In this document: positions 26,324 through 35,336 of the stretch, piece by piece
Position numbering within the stretch: the stretch's first letter is position 1
Layout of the letters: each line of letters begins with the position of its first letter
Assembly: GCF_026248685.1 (NCBI RefSeq)
Contig: NZ_CP111036.1
Span: 2,108,001-2,172,000 of the forward strand
Direction: 5' to 3'
DNA length: 64,000 nucleotides
DNA from: Haladaptatus caseinilyticus
GTDB lineage: Archaea > Halobacteriota > Halobacteria > Halobacteriales > Haladaptataceae
Translations under genes and position numbers: made by a program
Notes under the pieces: model-generated
Databases searched by the model: none
The model's input: the letters and a program-made list of their open reading frames with translations, nothing else
What the model was told of the DNA's origin: nothing

Positions 26324-26772
26324 GTTCGGGGTCTGCGGGATTTCGTTCGGTTGTCGTCACTCCGTGAACCGGTGTGCTTTTTGAGTTCGACACGATGGGG
26401 TCGGGGGACGACCGGTCCGAGACGCGTTTTGTGGTAGTTCTGCGTTCGTCGATCGGAAACGTCCACCGTGTTTGGCTTCGGCTTCGTAGTTGAACTCTCG
26501 TGCCACAGCGGGTTCACAGGACTCACAAGTACGACGAACGAAGCGAGGCGCGAATGTGCTCCCGCGCTGGCGCGGAAGAATGGGGCGACTGCGGAGGCGG
26601 TGTTTGTTGCTGTGAGTTGCGAACGACGTCCCCTTGGAGATCGCCATTCACGAAAACGGTTCGTCATGGATGGGGGTATCGGTGAAATCGACATCACGAC
26701 ACGTCACCCTCACACGACTTCAACGACGAGCGATACAGAAGCTACACAAACCTCCACCGGATAGCCCCACTC
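26324..26772. other. 449-base gene-free stretch, possible decayed coding remnant
   Basis: No intact gene is present. On the minus strand a 96-codon frame (26357-26647) contains charged, protein-like text (for example EFNYEAEAKHGGRF) between Arg/Pro-rich parts, which hints at a decayed or partial gene, perhaps the 3' end of an old mobile element; I cannot identify it. A small stem CCGCG (26562-26566) with CGCGG (26571-26575) and a GAACGAAGCGAG segment near 26535-26546, similar to the hairpin repeats elsewhere, are also present. Confidence 0.4.
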
Positions 26773-27810
26773 ATGGCCGAAATCGACGTGGAGGCCGTCG
26801 AGCGAATCGACGAGGGGGACGTTCCAGCGGGTATCGAAGCTCCGGAGTACGTACTGTACGGCGGCAAAGGTGGCGTCGGGAAGACGACCTGTGCTGCAGC
26901 CACGGGCCTCGCGAGCGCCCGCGACGGAACCCGAACGCTGGTCGTTTCGACCGACCCGGCACATTCGCTCTCGGACACTTTCGAGTGTGATATCCCGGCG
27001 GAAGCGACCCGAATTCGGGACGAAATCCCGCTGTACGCCGCGGAAATCGACCCGGACGCGGCGCTGGAAGAGCAAGCCGGAATGCTCGGGACCGACAACC
27101 CACTCGGCGGCATGCTCGGTGACGAGGAGGATGGACCGATGGCGTCCCTTCTCGGCGGTGCGATGCCCGGAGCCGACGAAGCCGCTGCGATGCAGAAACT
27201 CATCGAATTTCTCGACGACGACCGGTTCGACCGTGTCGTGGTCGATACCGCTCCGACCGGACACACGCTTCGACTGCTCGAGTTGCCCGAAGTCATGGAC
27301 ACGATGGTCGGTCGAATGGTGTCGGTTCGCCAGCGATTGCAGGGAATGATGGACGGCGTGAAAGGGATGTTCGGCGGTGGGGACGACCCCGAAGAGGGAA
27401 TCGACGACCTCGAAGCGCTCAAAACGCGTATCGAGCGACTTCGGACGACCCTGCGCAACCCGTCGAAAACTGACTTTCGCGTCGTGATGATCCCCGAGGA
27501 GATGAGCGTCTTCGAATCCAAGCGACTGCTCACGCAGTTGGACGTGTTCGATATTCCCGTCGGGACCGTCGTCGTCAATCGCGTAATGGAAAACTTGGCG
27601 GACGTGACACCGGCAGTGGATTCGAGTCAGTTCGTCACGCCGAACCTCGACAGCTGTGAGTTCTGCCAGCAGCGATGGGACGTCCAGCAAGGGGCGCTCC
27701 GGGAGGCACAGGACGTGTTCCGCGGACACGATATCAAACGGGTTCCGCTGTTTGCGGACGAGGTACGGGGCGAGGAGATGCTCCGAGTCGTCGCTGCATG
27801 TCTGGAGTAA
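26773..27810 (+). CDS. ArsA/Get3 family ATPase
   Basis: The 345-residue protein has the deviant Walker A KGGVGKTTCAAATG (about 33-46), switch I VSTDPAHSLSDTF, switch II VVDTAPTGHTLRLLELP and the Get3-type CxxC in LDSCEFCQQRW near the C terminus. It is a single ATPase unit, so it should form a homodimer bridged by zinc. Known family roles are delivery of tail-anchored membrane proteins (Get3) or arsenite efflux energising (ArsA); the CxxC and single-domain layout favour Get3. No arsenic genes lie nearby. The Met/Gly-rich region (about 110-140) is where Get3 forms its client-binding groove. Confidence 0.93.
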   Translation: MAEIDVEAVERIDEGDVPAGIEAPEYVLYGGKGGVGKTTCAAATGLASARDGTRTLVVSTDPAHSLSDTFECDIPAEATRIRDEIPLYAAEIDPDAALEEQAGMLGTDNPLGGMLGDEEDGPMASLLGGAMPGADEAAAMQKLIEFLDDDRFDRVVVDTAPTGHTLRLLELPEVMDTMVGRMVSVRQRLQGMMDGVKGMFGGGDDPEEGIDDLEALKTRIERLRTTLRNPSKTDFRVVMIPEEMSVFESKRLLTQLDVFDIPVGTVVVNRVMENLADVTPAVDSSQFVTPNLDSCEFCQQRWDVQQGALREAQDVFRGHDIKRVPLFADEVRGEEMLRVVAACLE

Positions 27811-27881
27811 GCGGTAAACGCCAGCATACCGAATCGTAACGTCACATTAAAGCGCGGCCGAGGACGAATTCGGATGGTCGG

Positions 27882-29207
27882 CTACTCGACGACGAGAATC
27901 CGGAGGTCGTTGACGTTCGTTCCGGTCGCTCCGGTTTCGACGAGTGCGTCGACGGATTTCAGAAACCGGTAGGAATCGTTTTTGCGGAGTGCTTTCGCGC
28001 CGTCTCCAGTTCTCGTTCCAGCATCGACGAGCGCACCTGCCGCGTCGGTACTCCCGTCTTTTCCGTCAGTATCGACGCTAGCGACCGTGACTTCGCCGCC
28101 GAGAGTGAGAAGCGAGCCGAGAGCGAACTCCAGATTTGGGCCGCCGGTTCCATCGCCTCGAACTGAAACCGTCGTCTCGCCGCCGGATAGCAGCACCGCG
28201 GGAGGACTCAGTGGATTTTCGGTTGCCAGTATCTCCTCGGCGATGCCGACGTGCGTTTTCGCGGACTCCCGCGCCTCGCCACGAATACGAGATGACAGAA
28301 TCATCGCATCGTAGTCTCGGTCTTCGGCAGCCTCGCGTGCCGCACGAAGGGCGGTCAGGTTGGTGGCTAAGACGTGGTTCGTGACGCGCTCGAAAATCGA
28401 ATCGTCCGGACCGGGCGTTTCGGTAACGTCCCCATCGTCGCCGCGTTCCAACCGTGTTCGGATCGGCGATCCTTCGTCGGATTCGAGGCCGTATCGGTCG
28501 ATGACTGACAGGGCGTCGGCGAAACTCGTTTCGTCCGGCGCGGTCGGTCCGCTTCCGATGGTGCTCGGGTCGTCGCCAACGACATCGCTGAATAGCAAGC
28601 CGACGACCGTTGCGGGGGATGCCTTTTGTACGAACCGTCCGCCCTTCAGCGTCGAGCAGTGTTTCCTGACCGCGTTGATGTCGTCGATGTCCGCACCCGA
28701 ATCGAGCAGGGTGCGGGTGACTGACTGCACGTCGCCCAGCGGGATACCCTCCGCGGGCGCTGGAAGAAGCGCGCTTGCACCGCCCGTGACGACTGCGAGG
28801 ATGAGCGTGTTCTCGCCAGCCTCCTCCGCGAGCTCGAGCACCCGTCGGGTGCTCTCGACGCCTCGTTCGCTCGGAACGGGGTGGTCGCCGGACAGCACGT
28901 CGATTCGCGCCGTTTCCTCCGGGTCGTTGGTGACGACCGCTCCGCGGTCGATCCGCTCGCCGAGGAGTGATTCGAGCGCGACAGCGACTTGTGCGGCGGC
29001 TTTTCCGCCACCGACGGCGACGATTTCCTCGTACTCCGAGAGGTCGTAAGTCGTCCCTTCGATTTCGAGTGTGTCGTCATCCTCGTGCAGTGCCATCCGT
29101 TCGTGGATGACGGTTTTCGGATGAGCGGCTTCGATCCCTGCTTCGAGACAGGCTAATGCGGTTTCGCGAGCGGGTGTCTTCGCGAGCACCTCCCGATTCG
29201 AAATCAT
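27882..29207 (-). CDS. Glycerate 2-kinase (GckA/MOFRL family)
   Basis: The 441-residue protein matches the DUF4147/MOFRL glycerate kinases: EEIVAVGGGKAAAQVAVAL, VTGGASALLPAPAEGI, LLFSDVVGDDPSTIGSGPTAPD, LLSGGETTVSVRGDGTGGPNLEFAL and the C-terminal DTDGKDGSTDAAGALVD. In haloarchaea it converts glycerate to 2-phosphoglycerate, feeding the semi-phosphorylative pathways. The ATG at 29207 overlaps the stop of the upstream SDR gene by four bases (ATGA); a longer frame from 29276 lies inside that gene. It is the last gene of the rhomboid-EndoV-SDR-kinase unit. Confidence 0.93.
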   Translation of the reverse strand: MISNREVLAKTPARETALACLEAGIEAAHPKTVIHERMALHEDDDTLEIEGTTYDLSEYEEIVAVGGGKAAAQVAVALESLLGERIDRGAVVTNDPEETARIDVLSGDHPVPSERGVESTRRVLELAEEAGENTLILAVVTGGASALLPAPAEGIPLGDVQSVTRTLLDSGADIDDINAVRKHCSTLKGGRFVQKASPATVVGLLFSDVVGDDPSTIGSGPTAPDETSFADALSVIDRYGLESDEGSPIRTRLERGDDGDVTETPGPDDSIFERVTNHVLATNLTALRAAREAAEDRDYDAMILSSRIRGEARESAKTHVGIAEEILATENPLSPPAVLLSGGETTVSVRGDGTGGPNLEFALGSLLTLGGEVTVASVDTDGKDGSTDAAGALVDAGTRTGDGAKALRKNDSYRFLKSVDALVETGATGTNVNDLRILVVE

Positions 29208-30055
29208 CCGAGGAGTTTCTTGGCCCAGTCGCTGGACGTGAGGTTCGAAACCGTTCCGTATATATTGTCCAACCACTCGGCCGGAAGGATTCGGGCGTAG
29301 TCGGTGAGTTCCGCTACGGTTCCGACCGGATACCGAGCGTTCGGATGTTGGACGTTTGCCGAATCGAGGATCGTATCGGCGACTTCCTTCGGATGAACTG
29401 CGCCGGGCATGCCGCCGTCGATCGACTGCCGGTCGGCGTACATCTCGTAGTATCGCTCGTACGCACCGGAGCGCTCGACGCCATCTATTTCACCGTTTGC
29501 TCGCTCGTAAAACTCCGTATCGACCGGACCCGGCTCGACCAGCACCACTTCGACATCGTACTCGTCCACTTCCGAACGCAGCGCGTCGGAGATCCCCTCC
29601 AGTGCGAACTTCGACCCGCTGTAGATTCCCATCCCGGGAACCGAAATACGCCCGACGGCACTGGAGACGTTGACGATGGTTCCCTTACCGCGTTTCCGCA
29701 TGTGCGGAAGCGCTTCCCGAACGAGACGAAGCGGACCGTAGACGTTCACGTCGAACTGGGCGTGTACCGCTTCTACCGGAACGTCCTCGATGGGGCCGGG
29801 CTGTGCGTAGCCCGCGTTGTTGACGAGGCAGTCGATGTGACCGTGTTCGTCCACGATTTCGGAGACGACGCGCTCGATGTCGTCGTCCTCGGTCACGTCG
29901 AGCGTCGCGATGTTGCATCCTTTCTCCCCCAGCGTTTCGATGTCGGCGGGGTTGCGAGCGGTCGCGTACACTTCCCATCCGTCCGCGAGGAAGGAGAGGG
30001 CGGTCTCCCGACCGATTCCCGACGAGCAACCCGTAATCAACACAGTCTCAGTCAT
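29204..30055 (-). CDS. Short-chain dehydrogenase/reductase
   Basis: The 283-residue NAD(P)-dependent oxidoreductase has the Rossmann TGCSSGIGRE near the N terminus, DVTEDDD, LVNNAGYAQPGP, and the catalytic Ser/Tyr/Lys set (NVSSAVGRI and YSGSKFALEG). The long C-terminal part with EPGPVDTEFYERA resembles classical SDRs that act on lipophilic or sterol-like substrates. ATG 30055 is chosen over 30091. The gene lies 25 bases after the endonuclease V gene and is coupled to the glycerate kinase gene. Confidence 0.92.
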   Translation of the reverse strand: MTETVLITGCSSGIGRETALSFLADGWEVYATARNPADIETLGEKGCNIATLDVTEDDDIERVVSEIVDEHGHIDCLVNNAGYAQPGPIEDVPVEAVHAQFDVNVYGPLRLVREALPHMRKRGKGTIVNVSSAVGRISVPGMGIYSGSKFALEGISDALRSEVDEYDVEVVLVEPGPVDTEFYERANGEIDGVERSGAYERYYEMYADRQSIDGGMPGAVHPKEVADTILDSANVQHPNARYPVGTVAELTDYARILPAEWLDNIYGTVSNLTSSDWAKKLLG

Positions 30056-30080
30056 TGGCCCCTCTTTCGAACGGGGGTGG

Positions 30081-30881
30081 CTAAGAACCAACGGTTTCCT
30101 TCACCTCGTCCGCGTAGGCGTCCGCCCGCCGCGTGGGTTCGGGAAGTTTGTAACCAGCACACAATCGCCAGACGAGTTCCGCGGTCGTTTCGGCACCGAT
30201 ACGATGACCCGGACTGACGTACAGCGGGTTGACGTGGCGCTTCTCGGGGTTGTCGTACTGTCGCGACTGCAGTGCGTAGCCGATAATCGTCCCATCGGCC
30301 GCGCTGACGCGCTCGTTTGCGAGCACTGGAACCCGTTCCCCCTCGCGCATGTGGCCCTGTGGTGGATCGCGCAGTTTTCCACAGAGTAAGTTCTTCGCGA
30401 CGCCGATTGTAGGACGGTCGAGCATGACGCCGATATGCGTGGCGATGCCGGCTTCACGGTAATGGATTCGCCCGCTCCCGTCCACGATTGCGAGGTCGGG
30501 GTCGACTGACAACTGCTCGAACGCCTTCAGAATCGCACTCCCCTCGCGGAACGAGAGGAGGCCGGGGATGTACGGGATTTCGGTTTCGACGACGGCATGT
30601 GTTCGCTCGATGACTTCCCCGTCGCGTGCCGCGACGATGGCGCTGACCGCCTGCTCACCGACGAAGGCCTGGTCCACGCCGACGACGATCGGTGCGTTCG
30701 TGGTATCTGCGGTCGGGAGTCGGGATTGAGCGTCATCGGAGGGGCCGGCGCGAACGCTGTCGGGGTCGAAATCGAACTCGTCCTCGAACACCGCCGTCTC
30801 GGCGACTTCGTACTGGAGCGCCTCCATCTCCTCCCGCGAGAGGGAGGCGTCGGGTGCGAATTCGGGATGAACCACGCGCAT
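30081..30881 (-). CDS. nfi: Endonuclease V (deoxyinosine-specific)
   Basis: The 266-residue protein should nick DNA near deoxyinosine, repairing adenine deamination. Family motifs are visible: GVDQAFVG with the first catalytic Asp, the Tyr wedge YIPGLLSFREG, VDGSGRIHYREAGIATHIGV with the second Asp, and TIGVAKNLLCG. An acidic N-terminal region of about 50 residues precedes the core and is longer than in bacterial Nfi. Its ATG at 30881 overlaps the stop of the rhomboid gene by one base (TAATG), so translation is coupled. A longer frame from 31094 lies inside the rhomboid gene. Confidence 0.92.
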   Translation of the reverse strand: MRVVHPEFAPDASLSREEMEALQYEVAETAVFEDEFDFDPDSVRAGPSDDAQSRLPTADTTNAPIVVGVDQAFVGEQAVSAIVAARDGEVIERTHAVVETEIPYIPGLLSFREGSAILKAFEQLSVDPDLAIVDGSGRIHYREAGIATHIGVMLDRPTIGVAKNLLCGKLRDPPQGHMREGERVPVLANERVSAADGTIIGYALQSRQYDNPEKRHVNPLYVSPGHRIGAETTAELVWRLCAGYKLPEPTRRADAYADEVKETVGS

Positions 30882-31786
30882 TAGAACCGTCGACCGCCCA
30901 TGCCGCCGCGCCCGCCGCCACCGAACTCGAGCTGTTTCGGGGCGCGCTCGCCTTCCTTCTTGAGCTTCGCACCGTACAGCAGTCCCAGACCGAGTCCCGT
31001 CAGGTGGGCGAGTTGTGCGACGCCGCCCGCGCCGATGCCACCGAGGACGCTCGTGAACGCCGAATAGACGGCGAATCCGAGCGTCGCCAGCCACAGCGGC
31101 ATCGGGATGATGAAGTAGAGGTAGATACGAAGGTTCGGGTTCAACACCGTCAGTACGCCCATGATCGCCGCAATCGCACCGCTCGCCCCGAGGACGGGAA
31201 CGAAGACGCCCGGTTCGGTGAGGATGGTCGCCCAGACCTGTGCGAGACCGGAAACTGCGCCGGTTATCAGGAACAGGATCGTGAACTTCTCGCTCCCGAT
31301 ACGACGCTCGACGACGGGACCGAAGAAGTACAGCACGAGGCTGTTGATGGCGATATGACCGAAGCTACCGTGCGCGAAAACCGACGTGAACCACGTCCAA
31401 ACGTAGAACGGATGGGCCGTGTTCAGCGTGAAGATGTTCAACCATTCGGCCGACCCGGACGGAATTCCGAACAGAATCGGAACGATAGCGTACTGGAACA
31501 GAAACGTCAACCACATCAAGCCGAGGAAGACGAACGTCATGTTTCCACGGAAGTACGCGAGTGGCCCGCCCGTGCCGGTGTTCACGCCAAAACTTCGACC
31601 GCGGCTTTGGCCGTTCACGCTATCGTCGAAGCCGCTGTCGAAGACGCCTTTCGGGTCGTTCCACTGGTTTAGCCCCGGACACGAATGGTTTTCCGGCAGG
31701 CGGTGGTCGGCACAGAACGTGTTGCCGCACATCCGACACTGATACGGCATGTTCTCGTGTTCCCCACACTCGTCGCATTGCGCCAT
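30881..31786 (-). CDS. AN1-type zinc finger plus rhomboid intramembrane protease
   Basis: The 301-residue protein starts with an AN1-like zinc finger (CDECGEHENMPYQCRMCG with CADHRLPENHSC, residues 4-36), a polar linker, then a rhomboid domain of about six helices. The catalytic Ser is in GASGAIAAIMG and the catalytic His in LAHLTGLGLG. The tail is Gly-rich (GGGGRGGMGG). It should cut membrane protein helices in the lipid bilayer; the zinc finger probably faces the cytoplasm. AN1-rhomboid fusions are known in haloarchaea. It heads the four-gene operon. Confidence 0.92.
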   Translation of the reverse strand: MAQCDECGEHENMPYQCRMCGNTFCADHRLPENHSCPGLNQWNDPKGVFDSGFDDSVNGQSRGRSFGVNTGTGGPLAYFRGNMTFVFLGLMWLTFLFQYAIVPILFGIPSGSAEWLNIFTLNTAHPFYVWTWFTSVFAHGSFGHIAINSLVLYFFGPVVERRIGSEKFTILFLITGAVSGLAQVWATILTEPGVFVPVLGASGAIAAIMGVLTVLNPNLRIYLYFIIPMPLWLATLGFAVYSAFTSVLGGIGAGGVAQLAHLTGLGLGLLYGAKLKKEGERAPKQLEFGGGGRGGMGGRRF

Positions 31787-31844
31787 TGTTCCGACTTTTG
31801 AACCGATAGGTCAAATGGGTTTGGGTGACGTGTGGCGTCGCCGG

Positions 31845-32285
31845 TTACGTTCGAGTCCGACTCCGATGGACGAACGTCGGAAATCCCCGTCCAAGTAGAT
31901 ACGCGAACGTTCCGAACATCGTTCCCGAGAAAAGACAGAGTCCGAATAGTTTCGGGGCGAGGAGTCGGAAACCGGACAGTCGGAGGCCGTCAATGGCCGC
32001 GAGGAAGAGTCCAATCAACGGAGCGGTACTAAGGGTCCAACAGTCCCCCACCGAACCGCCGCGAGACGCGTACGCGACGGAAACCGCGAAGCCGACCAAT
32101 GCGAGAACGGTCGTGGAGGCGTTCACCTGCGACCCGAGAACACCGACACCACCTTCGACGACGGGTGACGGGGCAACGCCTCGCGTTAGCAGCGCAAGCC
32201 CCGACGCGAACAGCAAAACGCTGCTCGTCTCCGCTCGGAGCGTCGGAAAGACGGTTACCGTGGAATCGGACGTGCGCGAACCCAT
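31845..32285 (-). CDS. Four-helix membrane protein, unknown
   Basis: The 146-residue product has four hydrophobic segments (about 22-36, 55-72, 85-100 and 110-130) with short loops and a basic tail. No motif is recognised. It is 58 bases upstream of the rhomboid gene on the same strand and could be part of its transcript. It begins with an ATG at 32285. Confidence 0.65.
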   Translation of the reverse strand: MGSRTSDSTVTVFPTLRAETSSVLLFASGLALLTRGVAPSPVVEGGVGVLGSQVNASTTVLALVGFAVSVAYASRGGSVGDCWTLSTAPLIGLFLAAIDGLRLSGFRLLAPKLFGLCLFSGTMFGTFAYLLGRGFPTFVHRSRTRT

Positions 32286-32355
32286 ACTATTTGTGTCTAG
32301 TTCGCGGGTTTAGCTCAAAGTGATTTACGGCCGTTCAAACGGGTCGGGGGGGGGG

Positions 32356-33045
32356 CTATTCCGGCTTCCGTCCGCCGTAAACGGCGAAGTTGTAGTACTG
32401 CCAGAGCGAGGTGACGGCGTCGAATTCCGCCTCGCGGAGCCACACCAGTTGGTTGGTCAACGTGTCGGGGTCGTCGTAGTCGTCGCTGGCTTGCCAGCGG
32501 TTCATGAACTCCTCTTCTTCCCATCCCTTCGAACGAACCCAGTTTTTGATCATCGCATCCGAGAGGGTTTCCAGGTGCGGTGCGTCGAACCGCACCACGT
32601 CGCCATTGACGAACCAACCGCCGGGAACGAGCGCTTCGTGAATCGCGTCGAACAATGTCCGTTTTTCGTCGGACGAGAGGTGGTGAACGGCAAGCGAGGA
32701 GATGACGAGGTCGAACGCCTCGGTTGCGTCGGGATGGTCGTCCGGAAACGCCCCCTGCTCGATTTGGACGCGGTCGTCGAACGTCTCCAGTTTCCGTTCC
32801 GCTTCCGAGAGCATCCGTTCACTGTGGTCCACCGCGAGGACGGTGCTCTCGGGGAAGCGAGTGAGGAGTTTCGCCGTGAGTTCACCAGTTCCTGCACCGA
32901 GTTCGAGAACGCGAACCGCGTCGTCGCGTTCCTGTGGTGGTGCGTTCAAAATCGTGTCGTGAAGTTCGTCATACCGCGGAACGATAGCCTCGATACCGGG
33001 GTCGTAGACGCGGGAGTCCTCGAAGACCTCTCCGGGTTTCTTCAT
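32356..33045 (-). CDS. Class I SAM-dependent methyltransferase
   Basis: The 229-residue protein has the Rossmann methyltransferase motif I VLELGAGTGELTAKLL (about 46-61), motif II with VLAVDHSERML, then FDLVISSLAVHHL and a later VPGGWFVNGDVV. These bind S-adenosylmethionine. The ATG at 33045 starts KKPGEVFEDSRVYD, a conserved opening of this group; a frame 15 codons longer is rejected. The substrate is unknown. It is divergent from the DUF5788 gene. Confidence 0.9.
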   Translation of the reverse strand: MKKPGEVFEDSRVYDPGIEAIVPRYDELHDTILNAPPQERDDAVRVLELGAGTGELTAKLLTRFPESTVLAVDHSERMLSEAERKLETFDDRVQIEQGAFPDDHPDATEAFDLVISSLAVHHLSSDEKRTLFDAIHEALVPGGWFVNGDVVRFDAPHLETLSDAMIKNWVRSKGWEEEEFMNRWQASDDYDDPDTLTNQLVWLREAEFDAVTSLWQYYNFAVYGGRKPE

Positions 33046-33162
33046 GCCCCCTGTTGTAGTGCGAGCGATTAATGCTTTTTCAAGCCTCATCCCGTCGATG
33101 AGATTTATTCGCCGAGCGCATAGGGCAGGAAGCTTTTGCTTCCCCGACGACGAGTATTGGGT

Positions 33163-33600
33163 GTGAAAGAGTACGAGCGCAAAGGATTGCTGGAGCGCGT
33201 CGAGCGCGAGGGGGCGACCATTGGCGCCTCGATCCCTGCGGAAATCACGGTCCAGGGGAAAGACATCGATCTGCGCGAGTTCGTCTTCGAAATAAAGCGC
33301 AGGGAGACGATTCCGCCGGGCGAACGCGAGAAAGTGGAACGGGCCAAAACGAACCTTCGGCGGGAGCGACTCCAGCGAAAGCAGCGACTCGAAGAGGATG
33401 ACATCTCCCGCGAAGCAGGCGAACGACTGGTCGAGAGCATCATCGGTATCGACCGAGCGCTGAACGCACTGGAGAGCCTCGGCCCGACGAACCTCGAAGC
33501 CGAAGAGCGAGCGAACGACGCGGCCGACAAGAAACGGTGGATGTCGTTTCTCCAGAAAGCATTGGGTAACAGAGACGCAAGCAAACGCTCACGACTATGA
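33163..33600 (+). CDS. Conserved coiled-coil protein, DUF5788-like
   Basis: Starting from GTG 33163 (VKEYERKGLLERV), the 145-residue product is very charged. It has a short N-terminal part with GASIPAEITVQGKDIDLREF, then long helices rich in Arg/Glu (REKVERAKTNLRRERLQRK). I recognise it as a haloarchaeal family. Its stop overlaps the polX start (ATGA), so it is coupled to DNA repair polymerase X and may assist it, but no function is known. Confidence 0.8.
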   Translation: MKEYERKGLLERVEREGATIGASIPAEITVQGKDIDLREFVFEIKRRETIPPGEREKVERAKTNLRRERLQRKQRLEEDDISREAGERLVESIIGIDRALNALESLGPTNLEAEERANDAADKKRWMSFLQKALGNRDASKRSRL

Positions 33601-35336
33601 CCCGAAACGCCGAAATCGCGGACCTGTTCGACGAGTACGCGGACCTCCTCGAGGCACAGGACGTACAGTACAAACCCCAGTCGTACCGACGGGCCGCGGA
33701 CAATATCCGCGACCATCCGGCGGATATCGAGGCGTTGGCCGAGGATGGACCGGACGCCGTCAGCGAGATTCCACAGGTGGGCGAATCCATCGCGGCAAAG
33801 GTCGTCGAATACTTCGAGACGGGCGAAATCGAGGCACTGGAAGCGGAGCGCGCGAACCTTCCCGTTCAGATGGAGGAGTTAACTCGTGTCGAGGGTGTTG
33901 GCCCGAAAACCGTCGGAATCCTGTACGAGGAACTCGGCGTCGAGACCCTGGACGACTTGGAGGAGGCCGCCCGTGCCGAGAAAATTCGGGAGATCAAGGG
34001 TTTCGGCCCGAAGACGGAGCAAAACATCGTCGATGGCATCGAATTCGCCCGCACGGTCCGAGGGCGTGAACTCCTCGGGAACGCTCGGCCAGTCGGTGAA
34101 CAGGTACTCGCGTATTTTGCCGGCGTGCAATCGGTCGGACGCTGTGAACTCGCCGGTTCGCTTCGGCGCTGGCGAGAGACTATCGGTGACGTGGACGTGC
34201 TGGCCGAAAGCGACGACAAGCAAGCCGTCATCGAGGCGTTCACCGACTGGGAACGTGCGACGGAAGTCATCGAAGCGGGGACGGACAAGGCGGCGGTTCG
34301 TGTCTCGGACGTGCGAATCGACCTTCGCGTCGTCGTTCCGGAGGAGTTTGGGAGCGCACTCCAGTACTTTACCGGAAGCAAAAACCACAACATCACGCTT
34401 CGAAACCACGCCATCGAGCGCGATTTGAAAGTGAACGAGTACGGCGTGTTCGACGTCTCCGACGTGGACGACCCCGACGCGGGACAACGCGTCGGCGAGA
34501 AAGTCGCGGGCGAAACCGAGGAGAGCATGTACGAAGCCCTCGACCTGCCGTGGATTGCCCCCGAAATGCGCGAGGACAACGGGGAAATCGACGCTGCGCT
34601 CGCCGGGGAACTGCCGGACCTTCTCGAGGAGGGCGACGTTCGAGGCGACCTTCACCTTCACACGAACTGGTCGGACGGGAACGACACCATCGAGGAGATG
34701 GTCGAAGGTGCCGTCGAGTTCGGGCACGAATACGTCTCTATCTCCGACCACGCAACGGGACCGGGAATGGGCGGCGGCGTCGGATTGGACGACGACGAAC
34801 TCCGCGAGCAGATTGCTGACATTCGAAGCGTCGGGGAGGATGCCGCTATCGACGTGTTCGCGGGCGTCGAGGCAAACATCGACACGGAGGGTGAAATCAG
34901 CGTGGCAGACGACGTGCTGGCCGAATTGGACATCGTCGTCGCATCGCCACACAGCGGTCTCGATGGCGACGCCACCGAGCGCCTGATTCGGGCTATCGAG
35001 CATCCAAGCGTGGATATTCTGGGCCATCCGAGCGGTCGGCTCATCAATCAACGCCCCGGACTCGATTTCGACGTACGCGAGGTTGCGACCGCCGCTGCGG
35101 AACATAACGTAGCACTCGAGATCAACAGCAACCCGCACCGACTCGATCTGTGGGGTGGTGCGGTACAGGTCGCCATCGAAGCAGGCGCAACCATCGCGAT
35201 CGACACGGACGCTCACAGCCCCGGGGAGTATCAGAACATTCGATACGGTGTCCATACCGCCCGACGGGGATGGACGGAAGCGGCGGACGTGCTGAATACG
35301 TGGGACGTCTCGGACGTTCGTGATTTCATTCACTGA
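33597..35336 (+). CDS. polX: DNA polymerase/3'-5' exonuclease PolX
   Basis: The 579-residue enzyme is a gap-filling family X polymerase with an intrinsic exonuclease. Helix-hairpin-helix segments (VEGVGPKTVGILYE and IKGFGPKTEQNI, about 97-150) bind DNA. The nucleotidyltransferase core has the catalytic Gly-Ser and Asp pair in GSLRRWRETIGDVDVLAE. The C-terminal PHP domain (about 340-575) starts with DLHLHTNWSDG and carries the usual metal residues, including HVEGHAN-equivalent and DAHSPGE segments. Length is normal. The ATG overlaps the upstream stop and the gene ends in TGATG shared with the Mut7-C gene. Confidence 0.95.
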   Translation: MTRNAEIADLFDEYADLLEAQDVQYKPQSYRRAADNIRDHPADIEALAEDGPDAVSEIPQVGESIAAKVVEYFETGEIEALEAERANLPVQMEELTRVEGVGPKTVGILYEELGVETLDDLEEAARAEKIREIKGFGPKTEQNIVDGIEFARTVRGRELLGNARPVGEQVLAYFAGVQSVGRCELAGSLRRWRETIGDVDVLAESDDKQAVIEAFTDWERATEVIEAGTDKAAVRVSDVRIDLRVVVPEEFGSALQYFTGSKNHNITLRNHAIERDLKVNEYGVFDVSDVDDPDAGQRVGEKVAGETEESMYEALDLPWIAPEMREDNGEIDAALAGELPDLLEEGDVRGDLHLHTNWSDGNDTIEEMVEGAVEFGHEYVSISDHATGPGMGGGVGLDDDELREQIADIRSVGEDAAIDVFAGVEANIDTEGEISVADDVLAELDIVVASPHSGLDGDATERLIRAIEHPSVDILGHPSGRLINQRPGLDFDVREVATAAAEHNVALEINSNPHRLDLWGGAVQVAIEAGATIAIDTDAHSPGEYQNIRYGVHTARRGWTEAADVLNTWDVSDVRDFIH

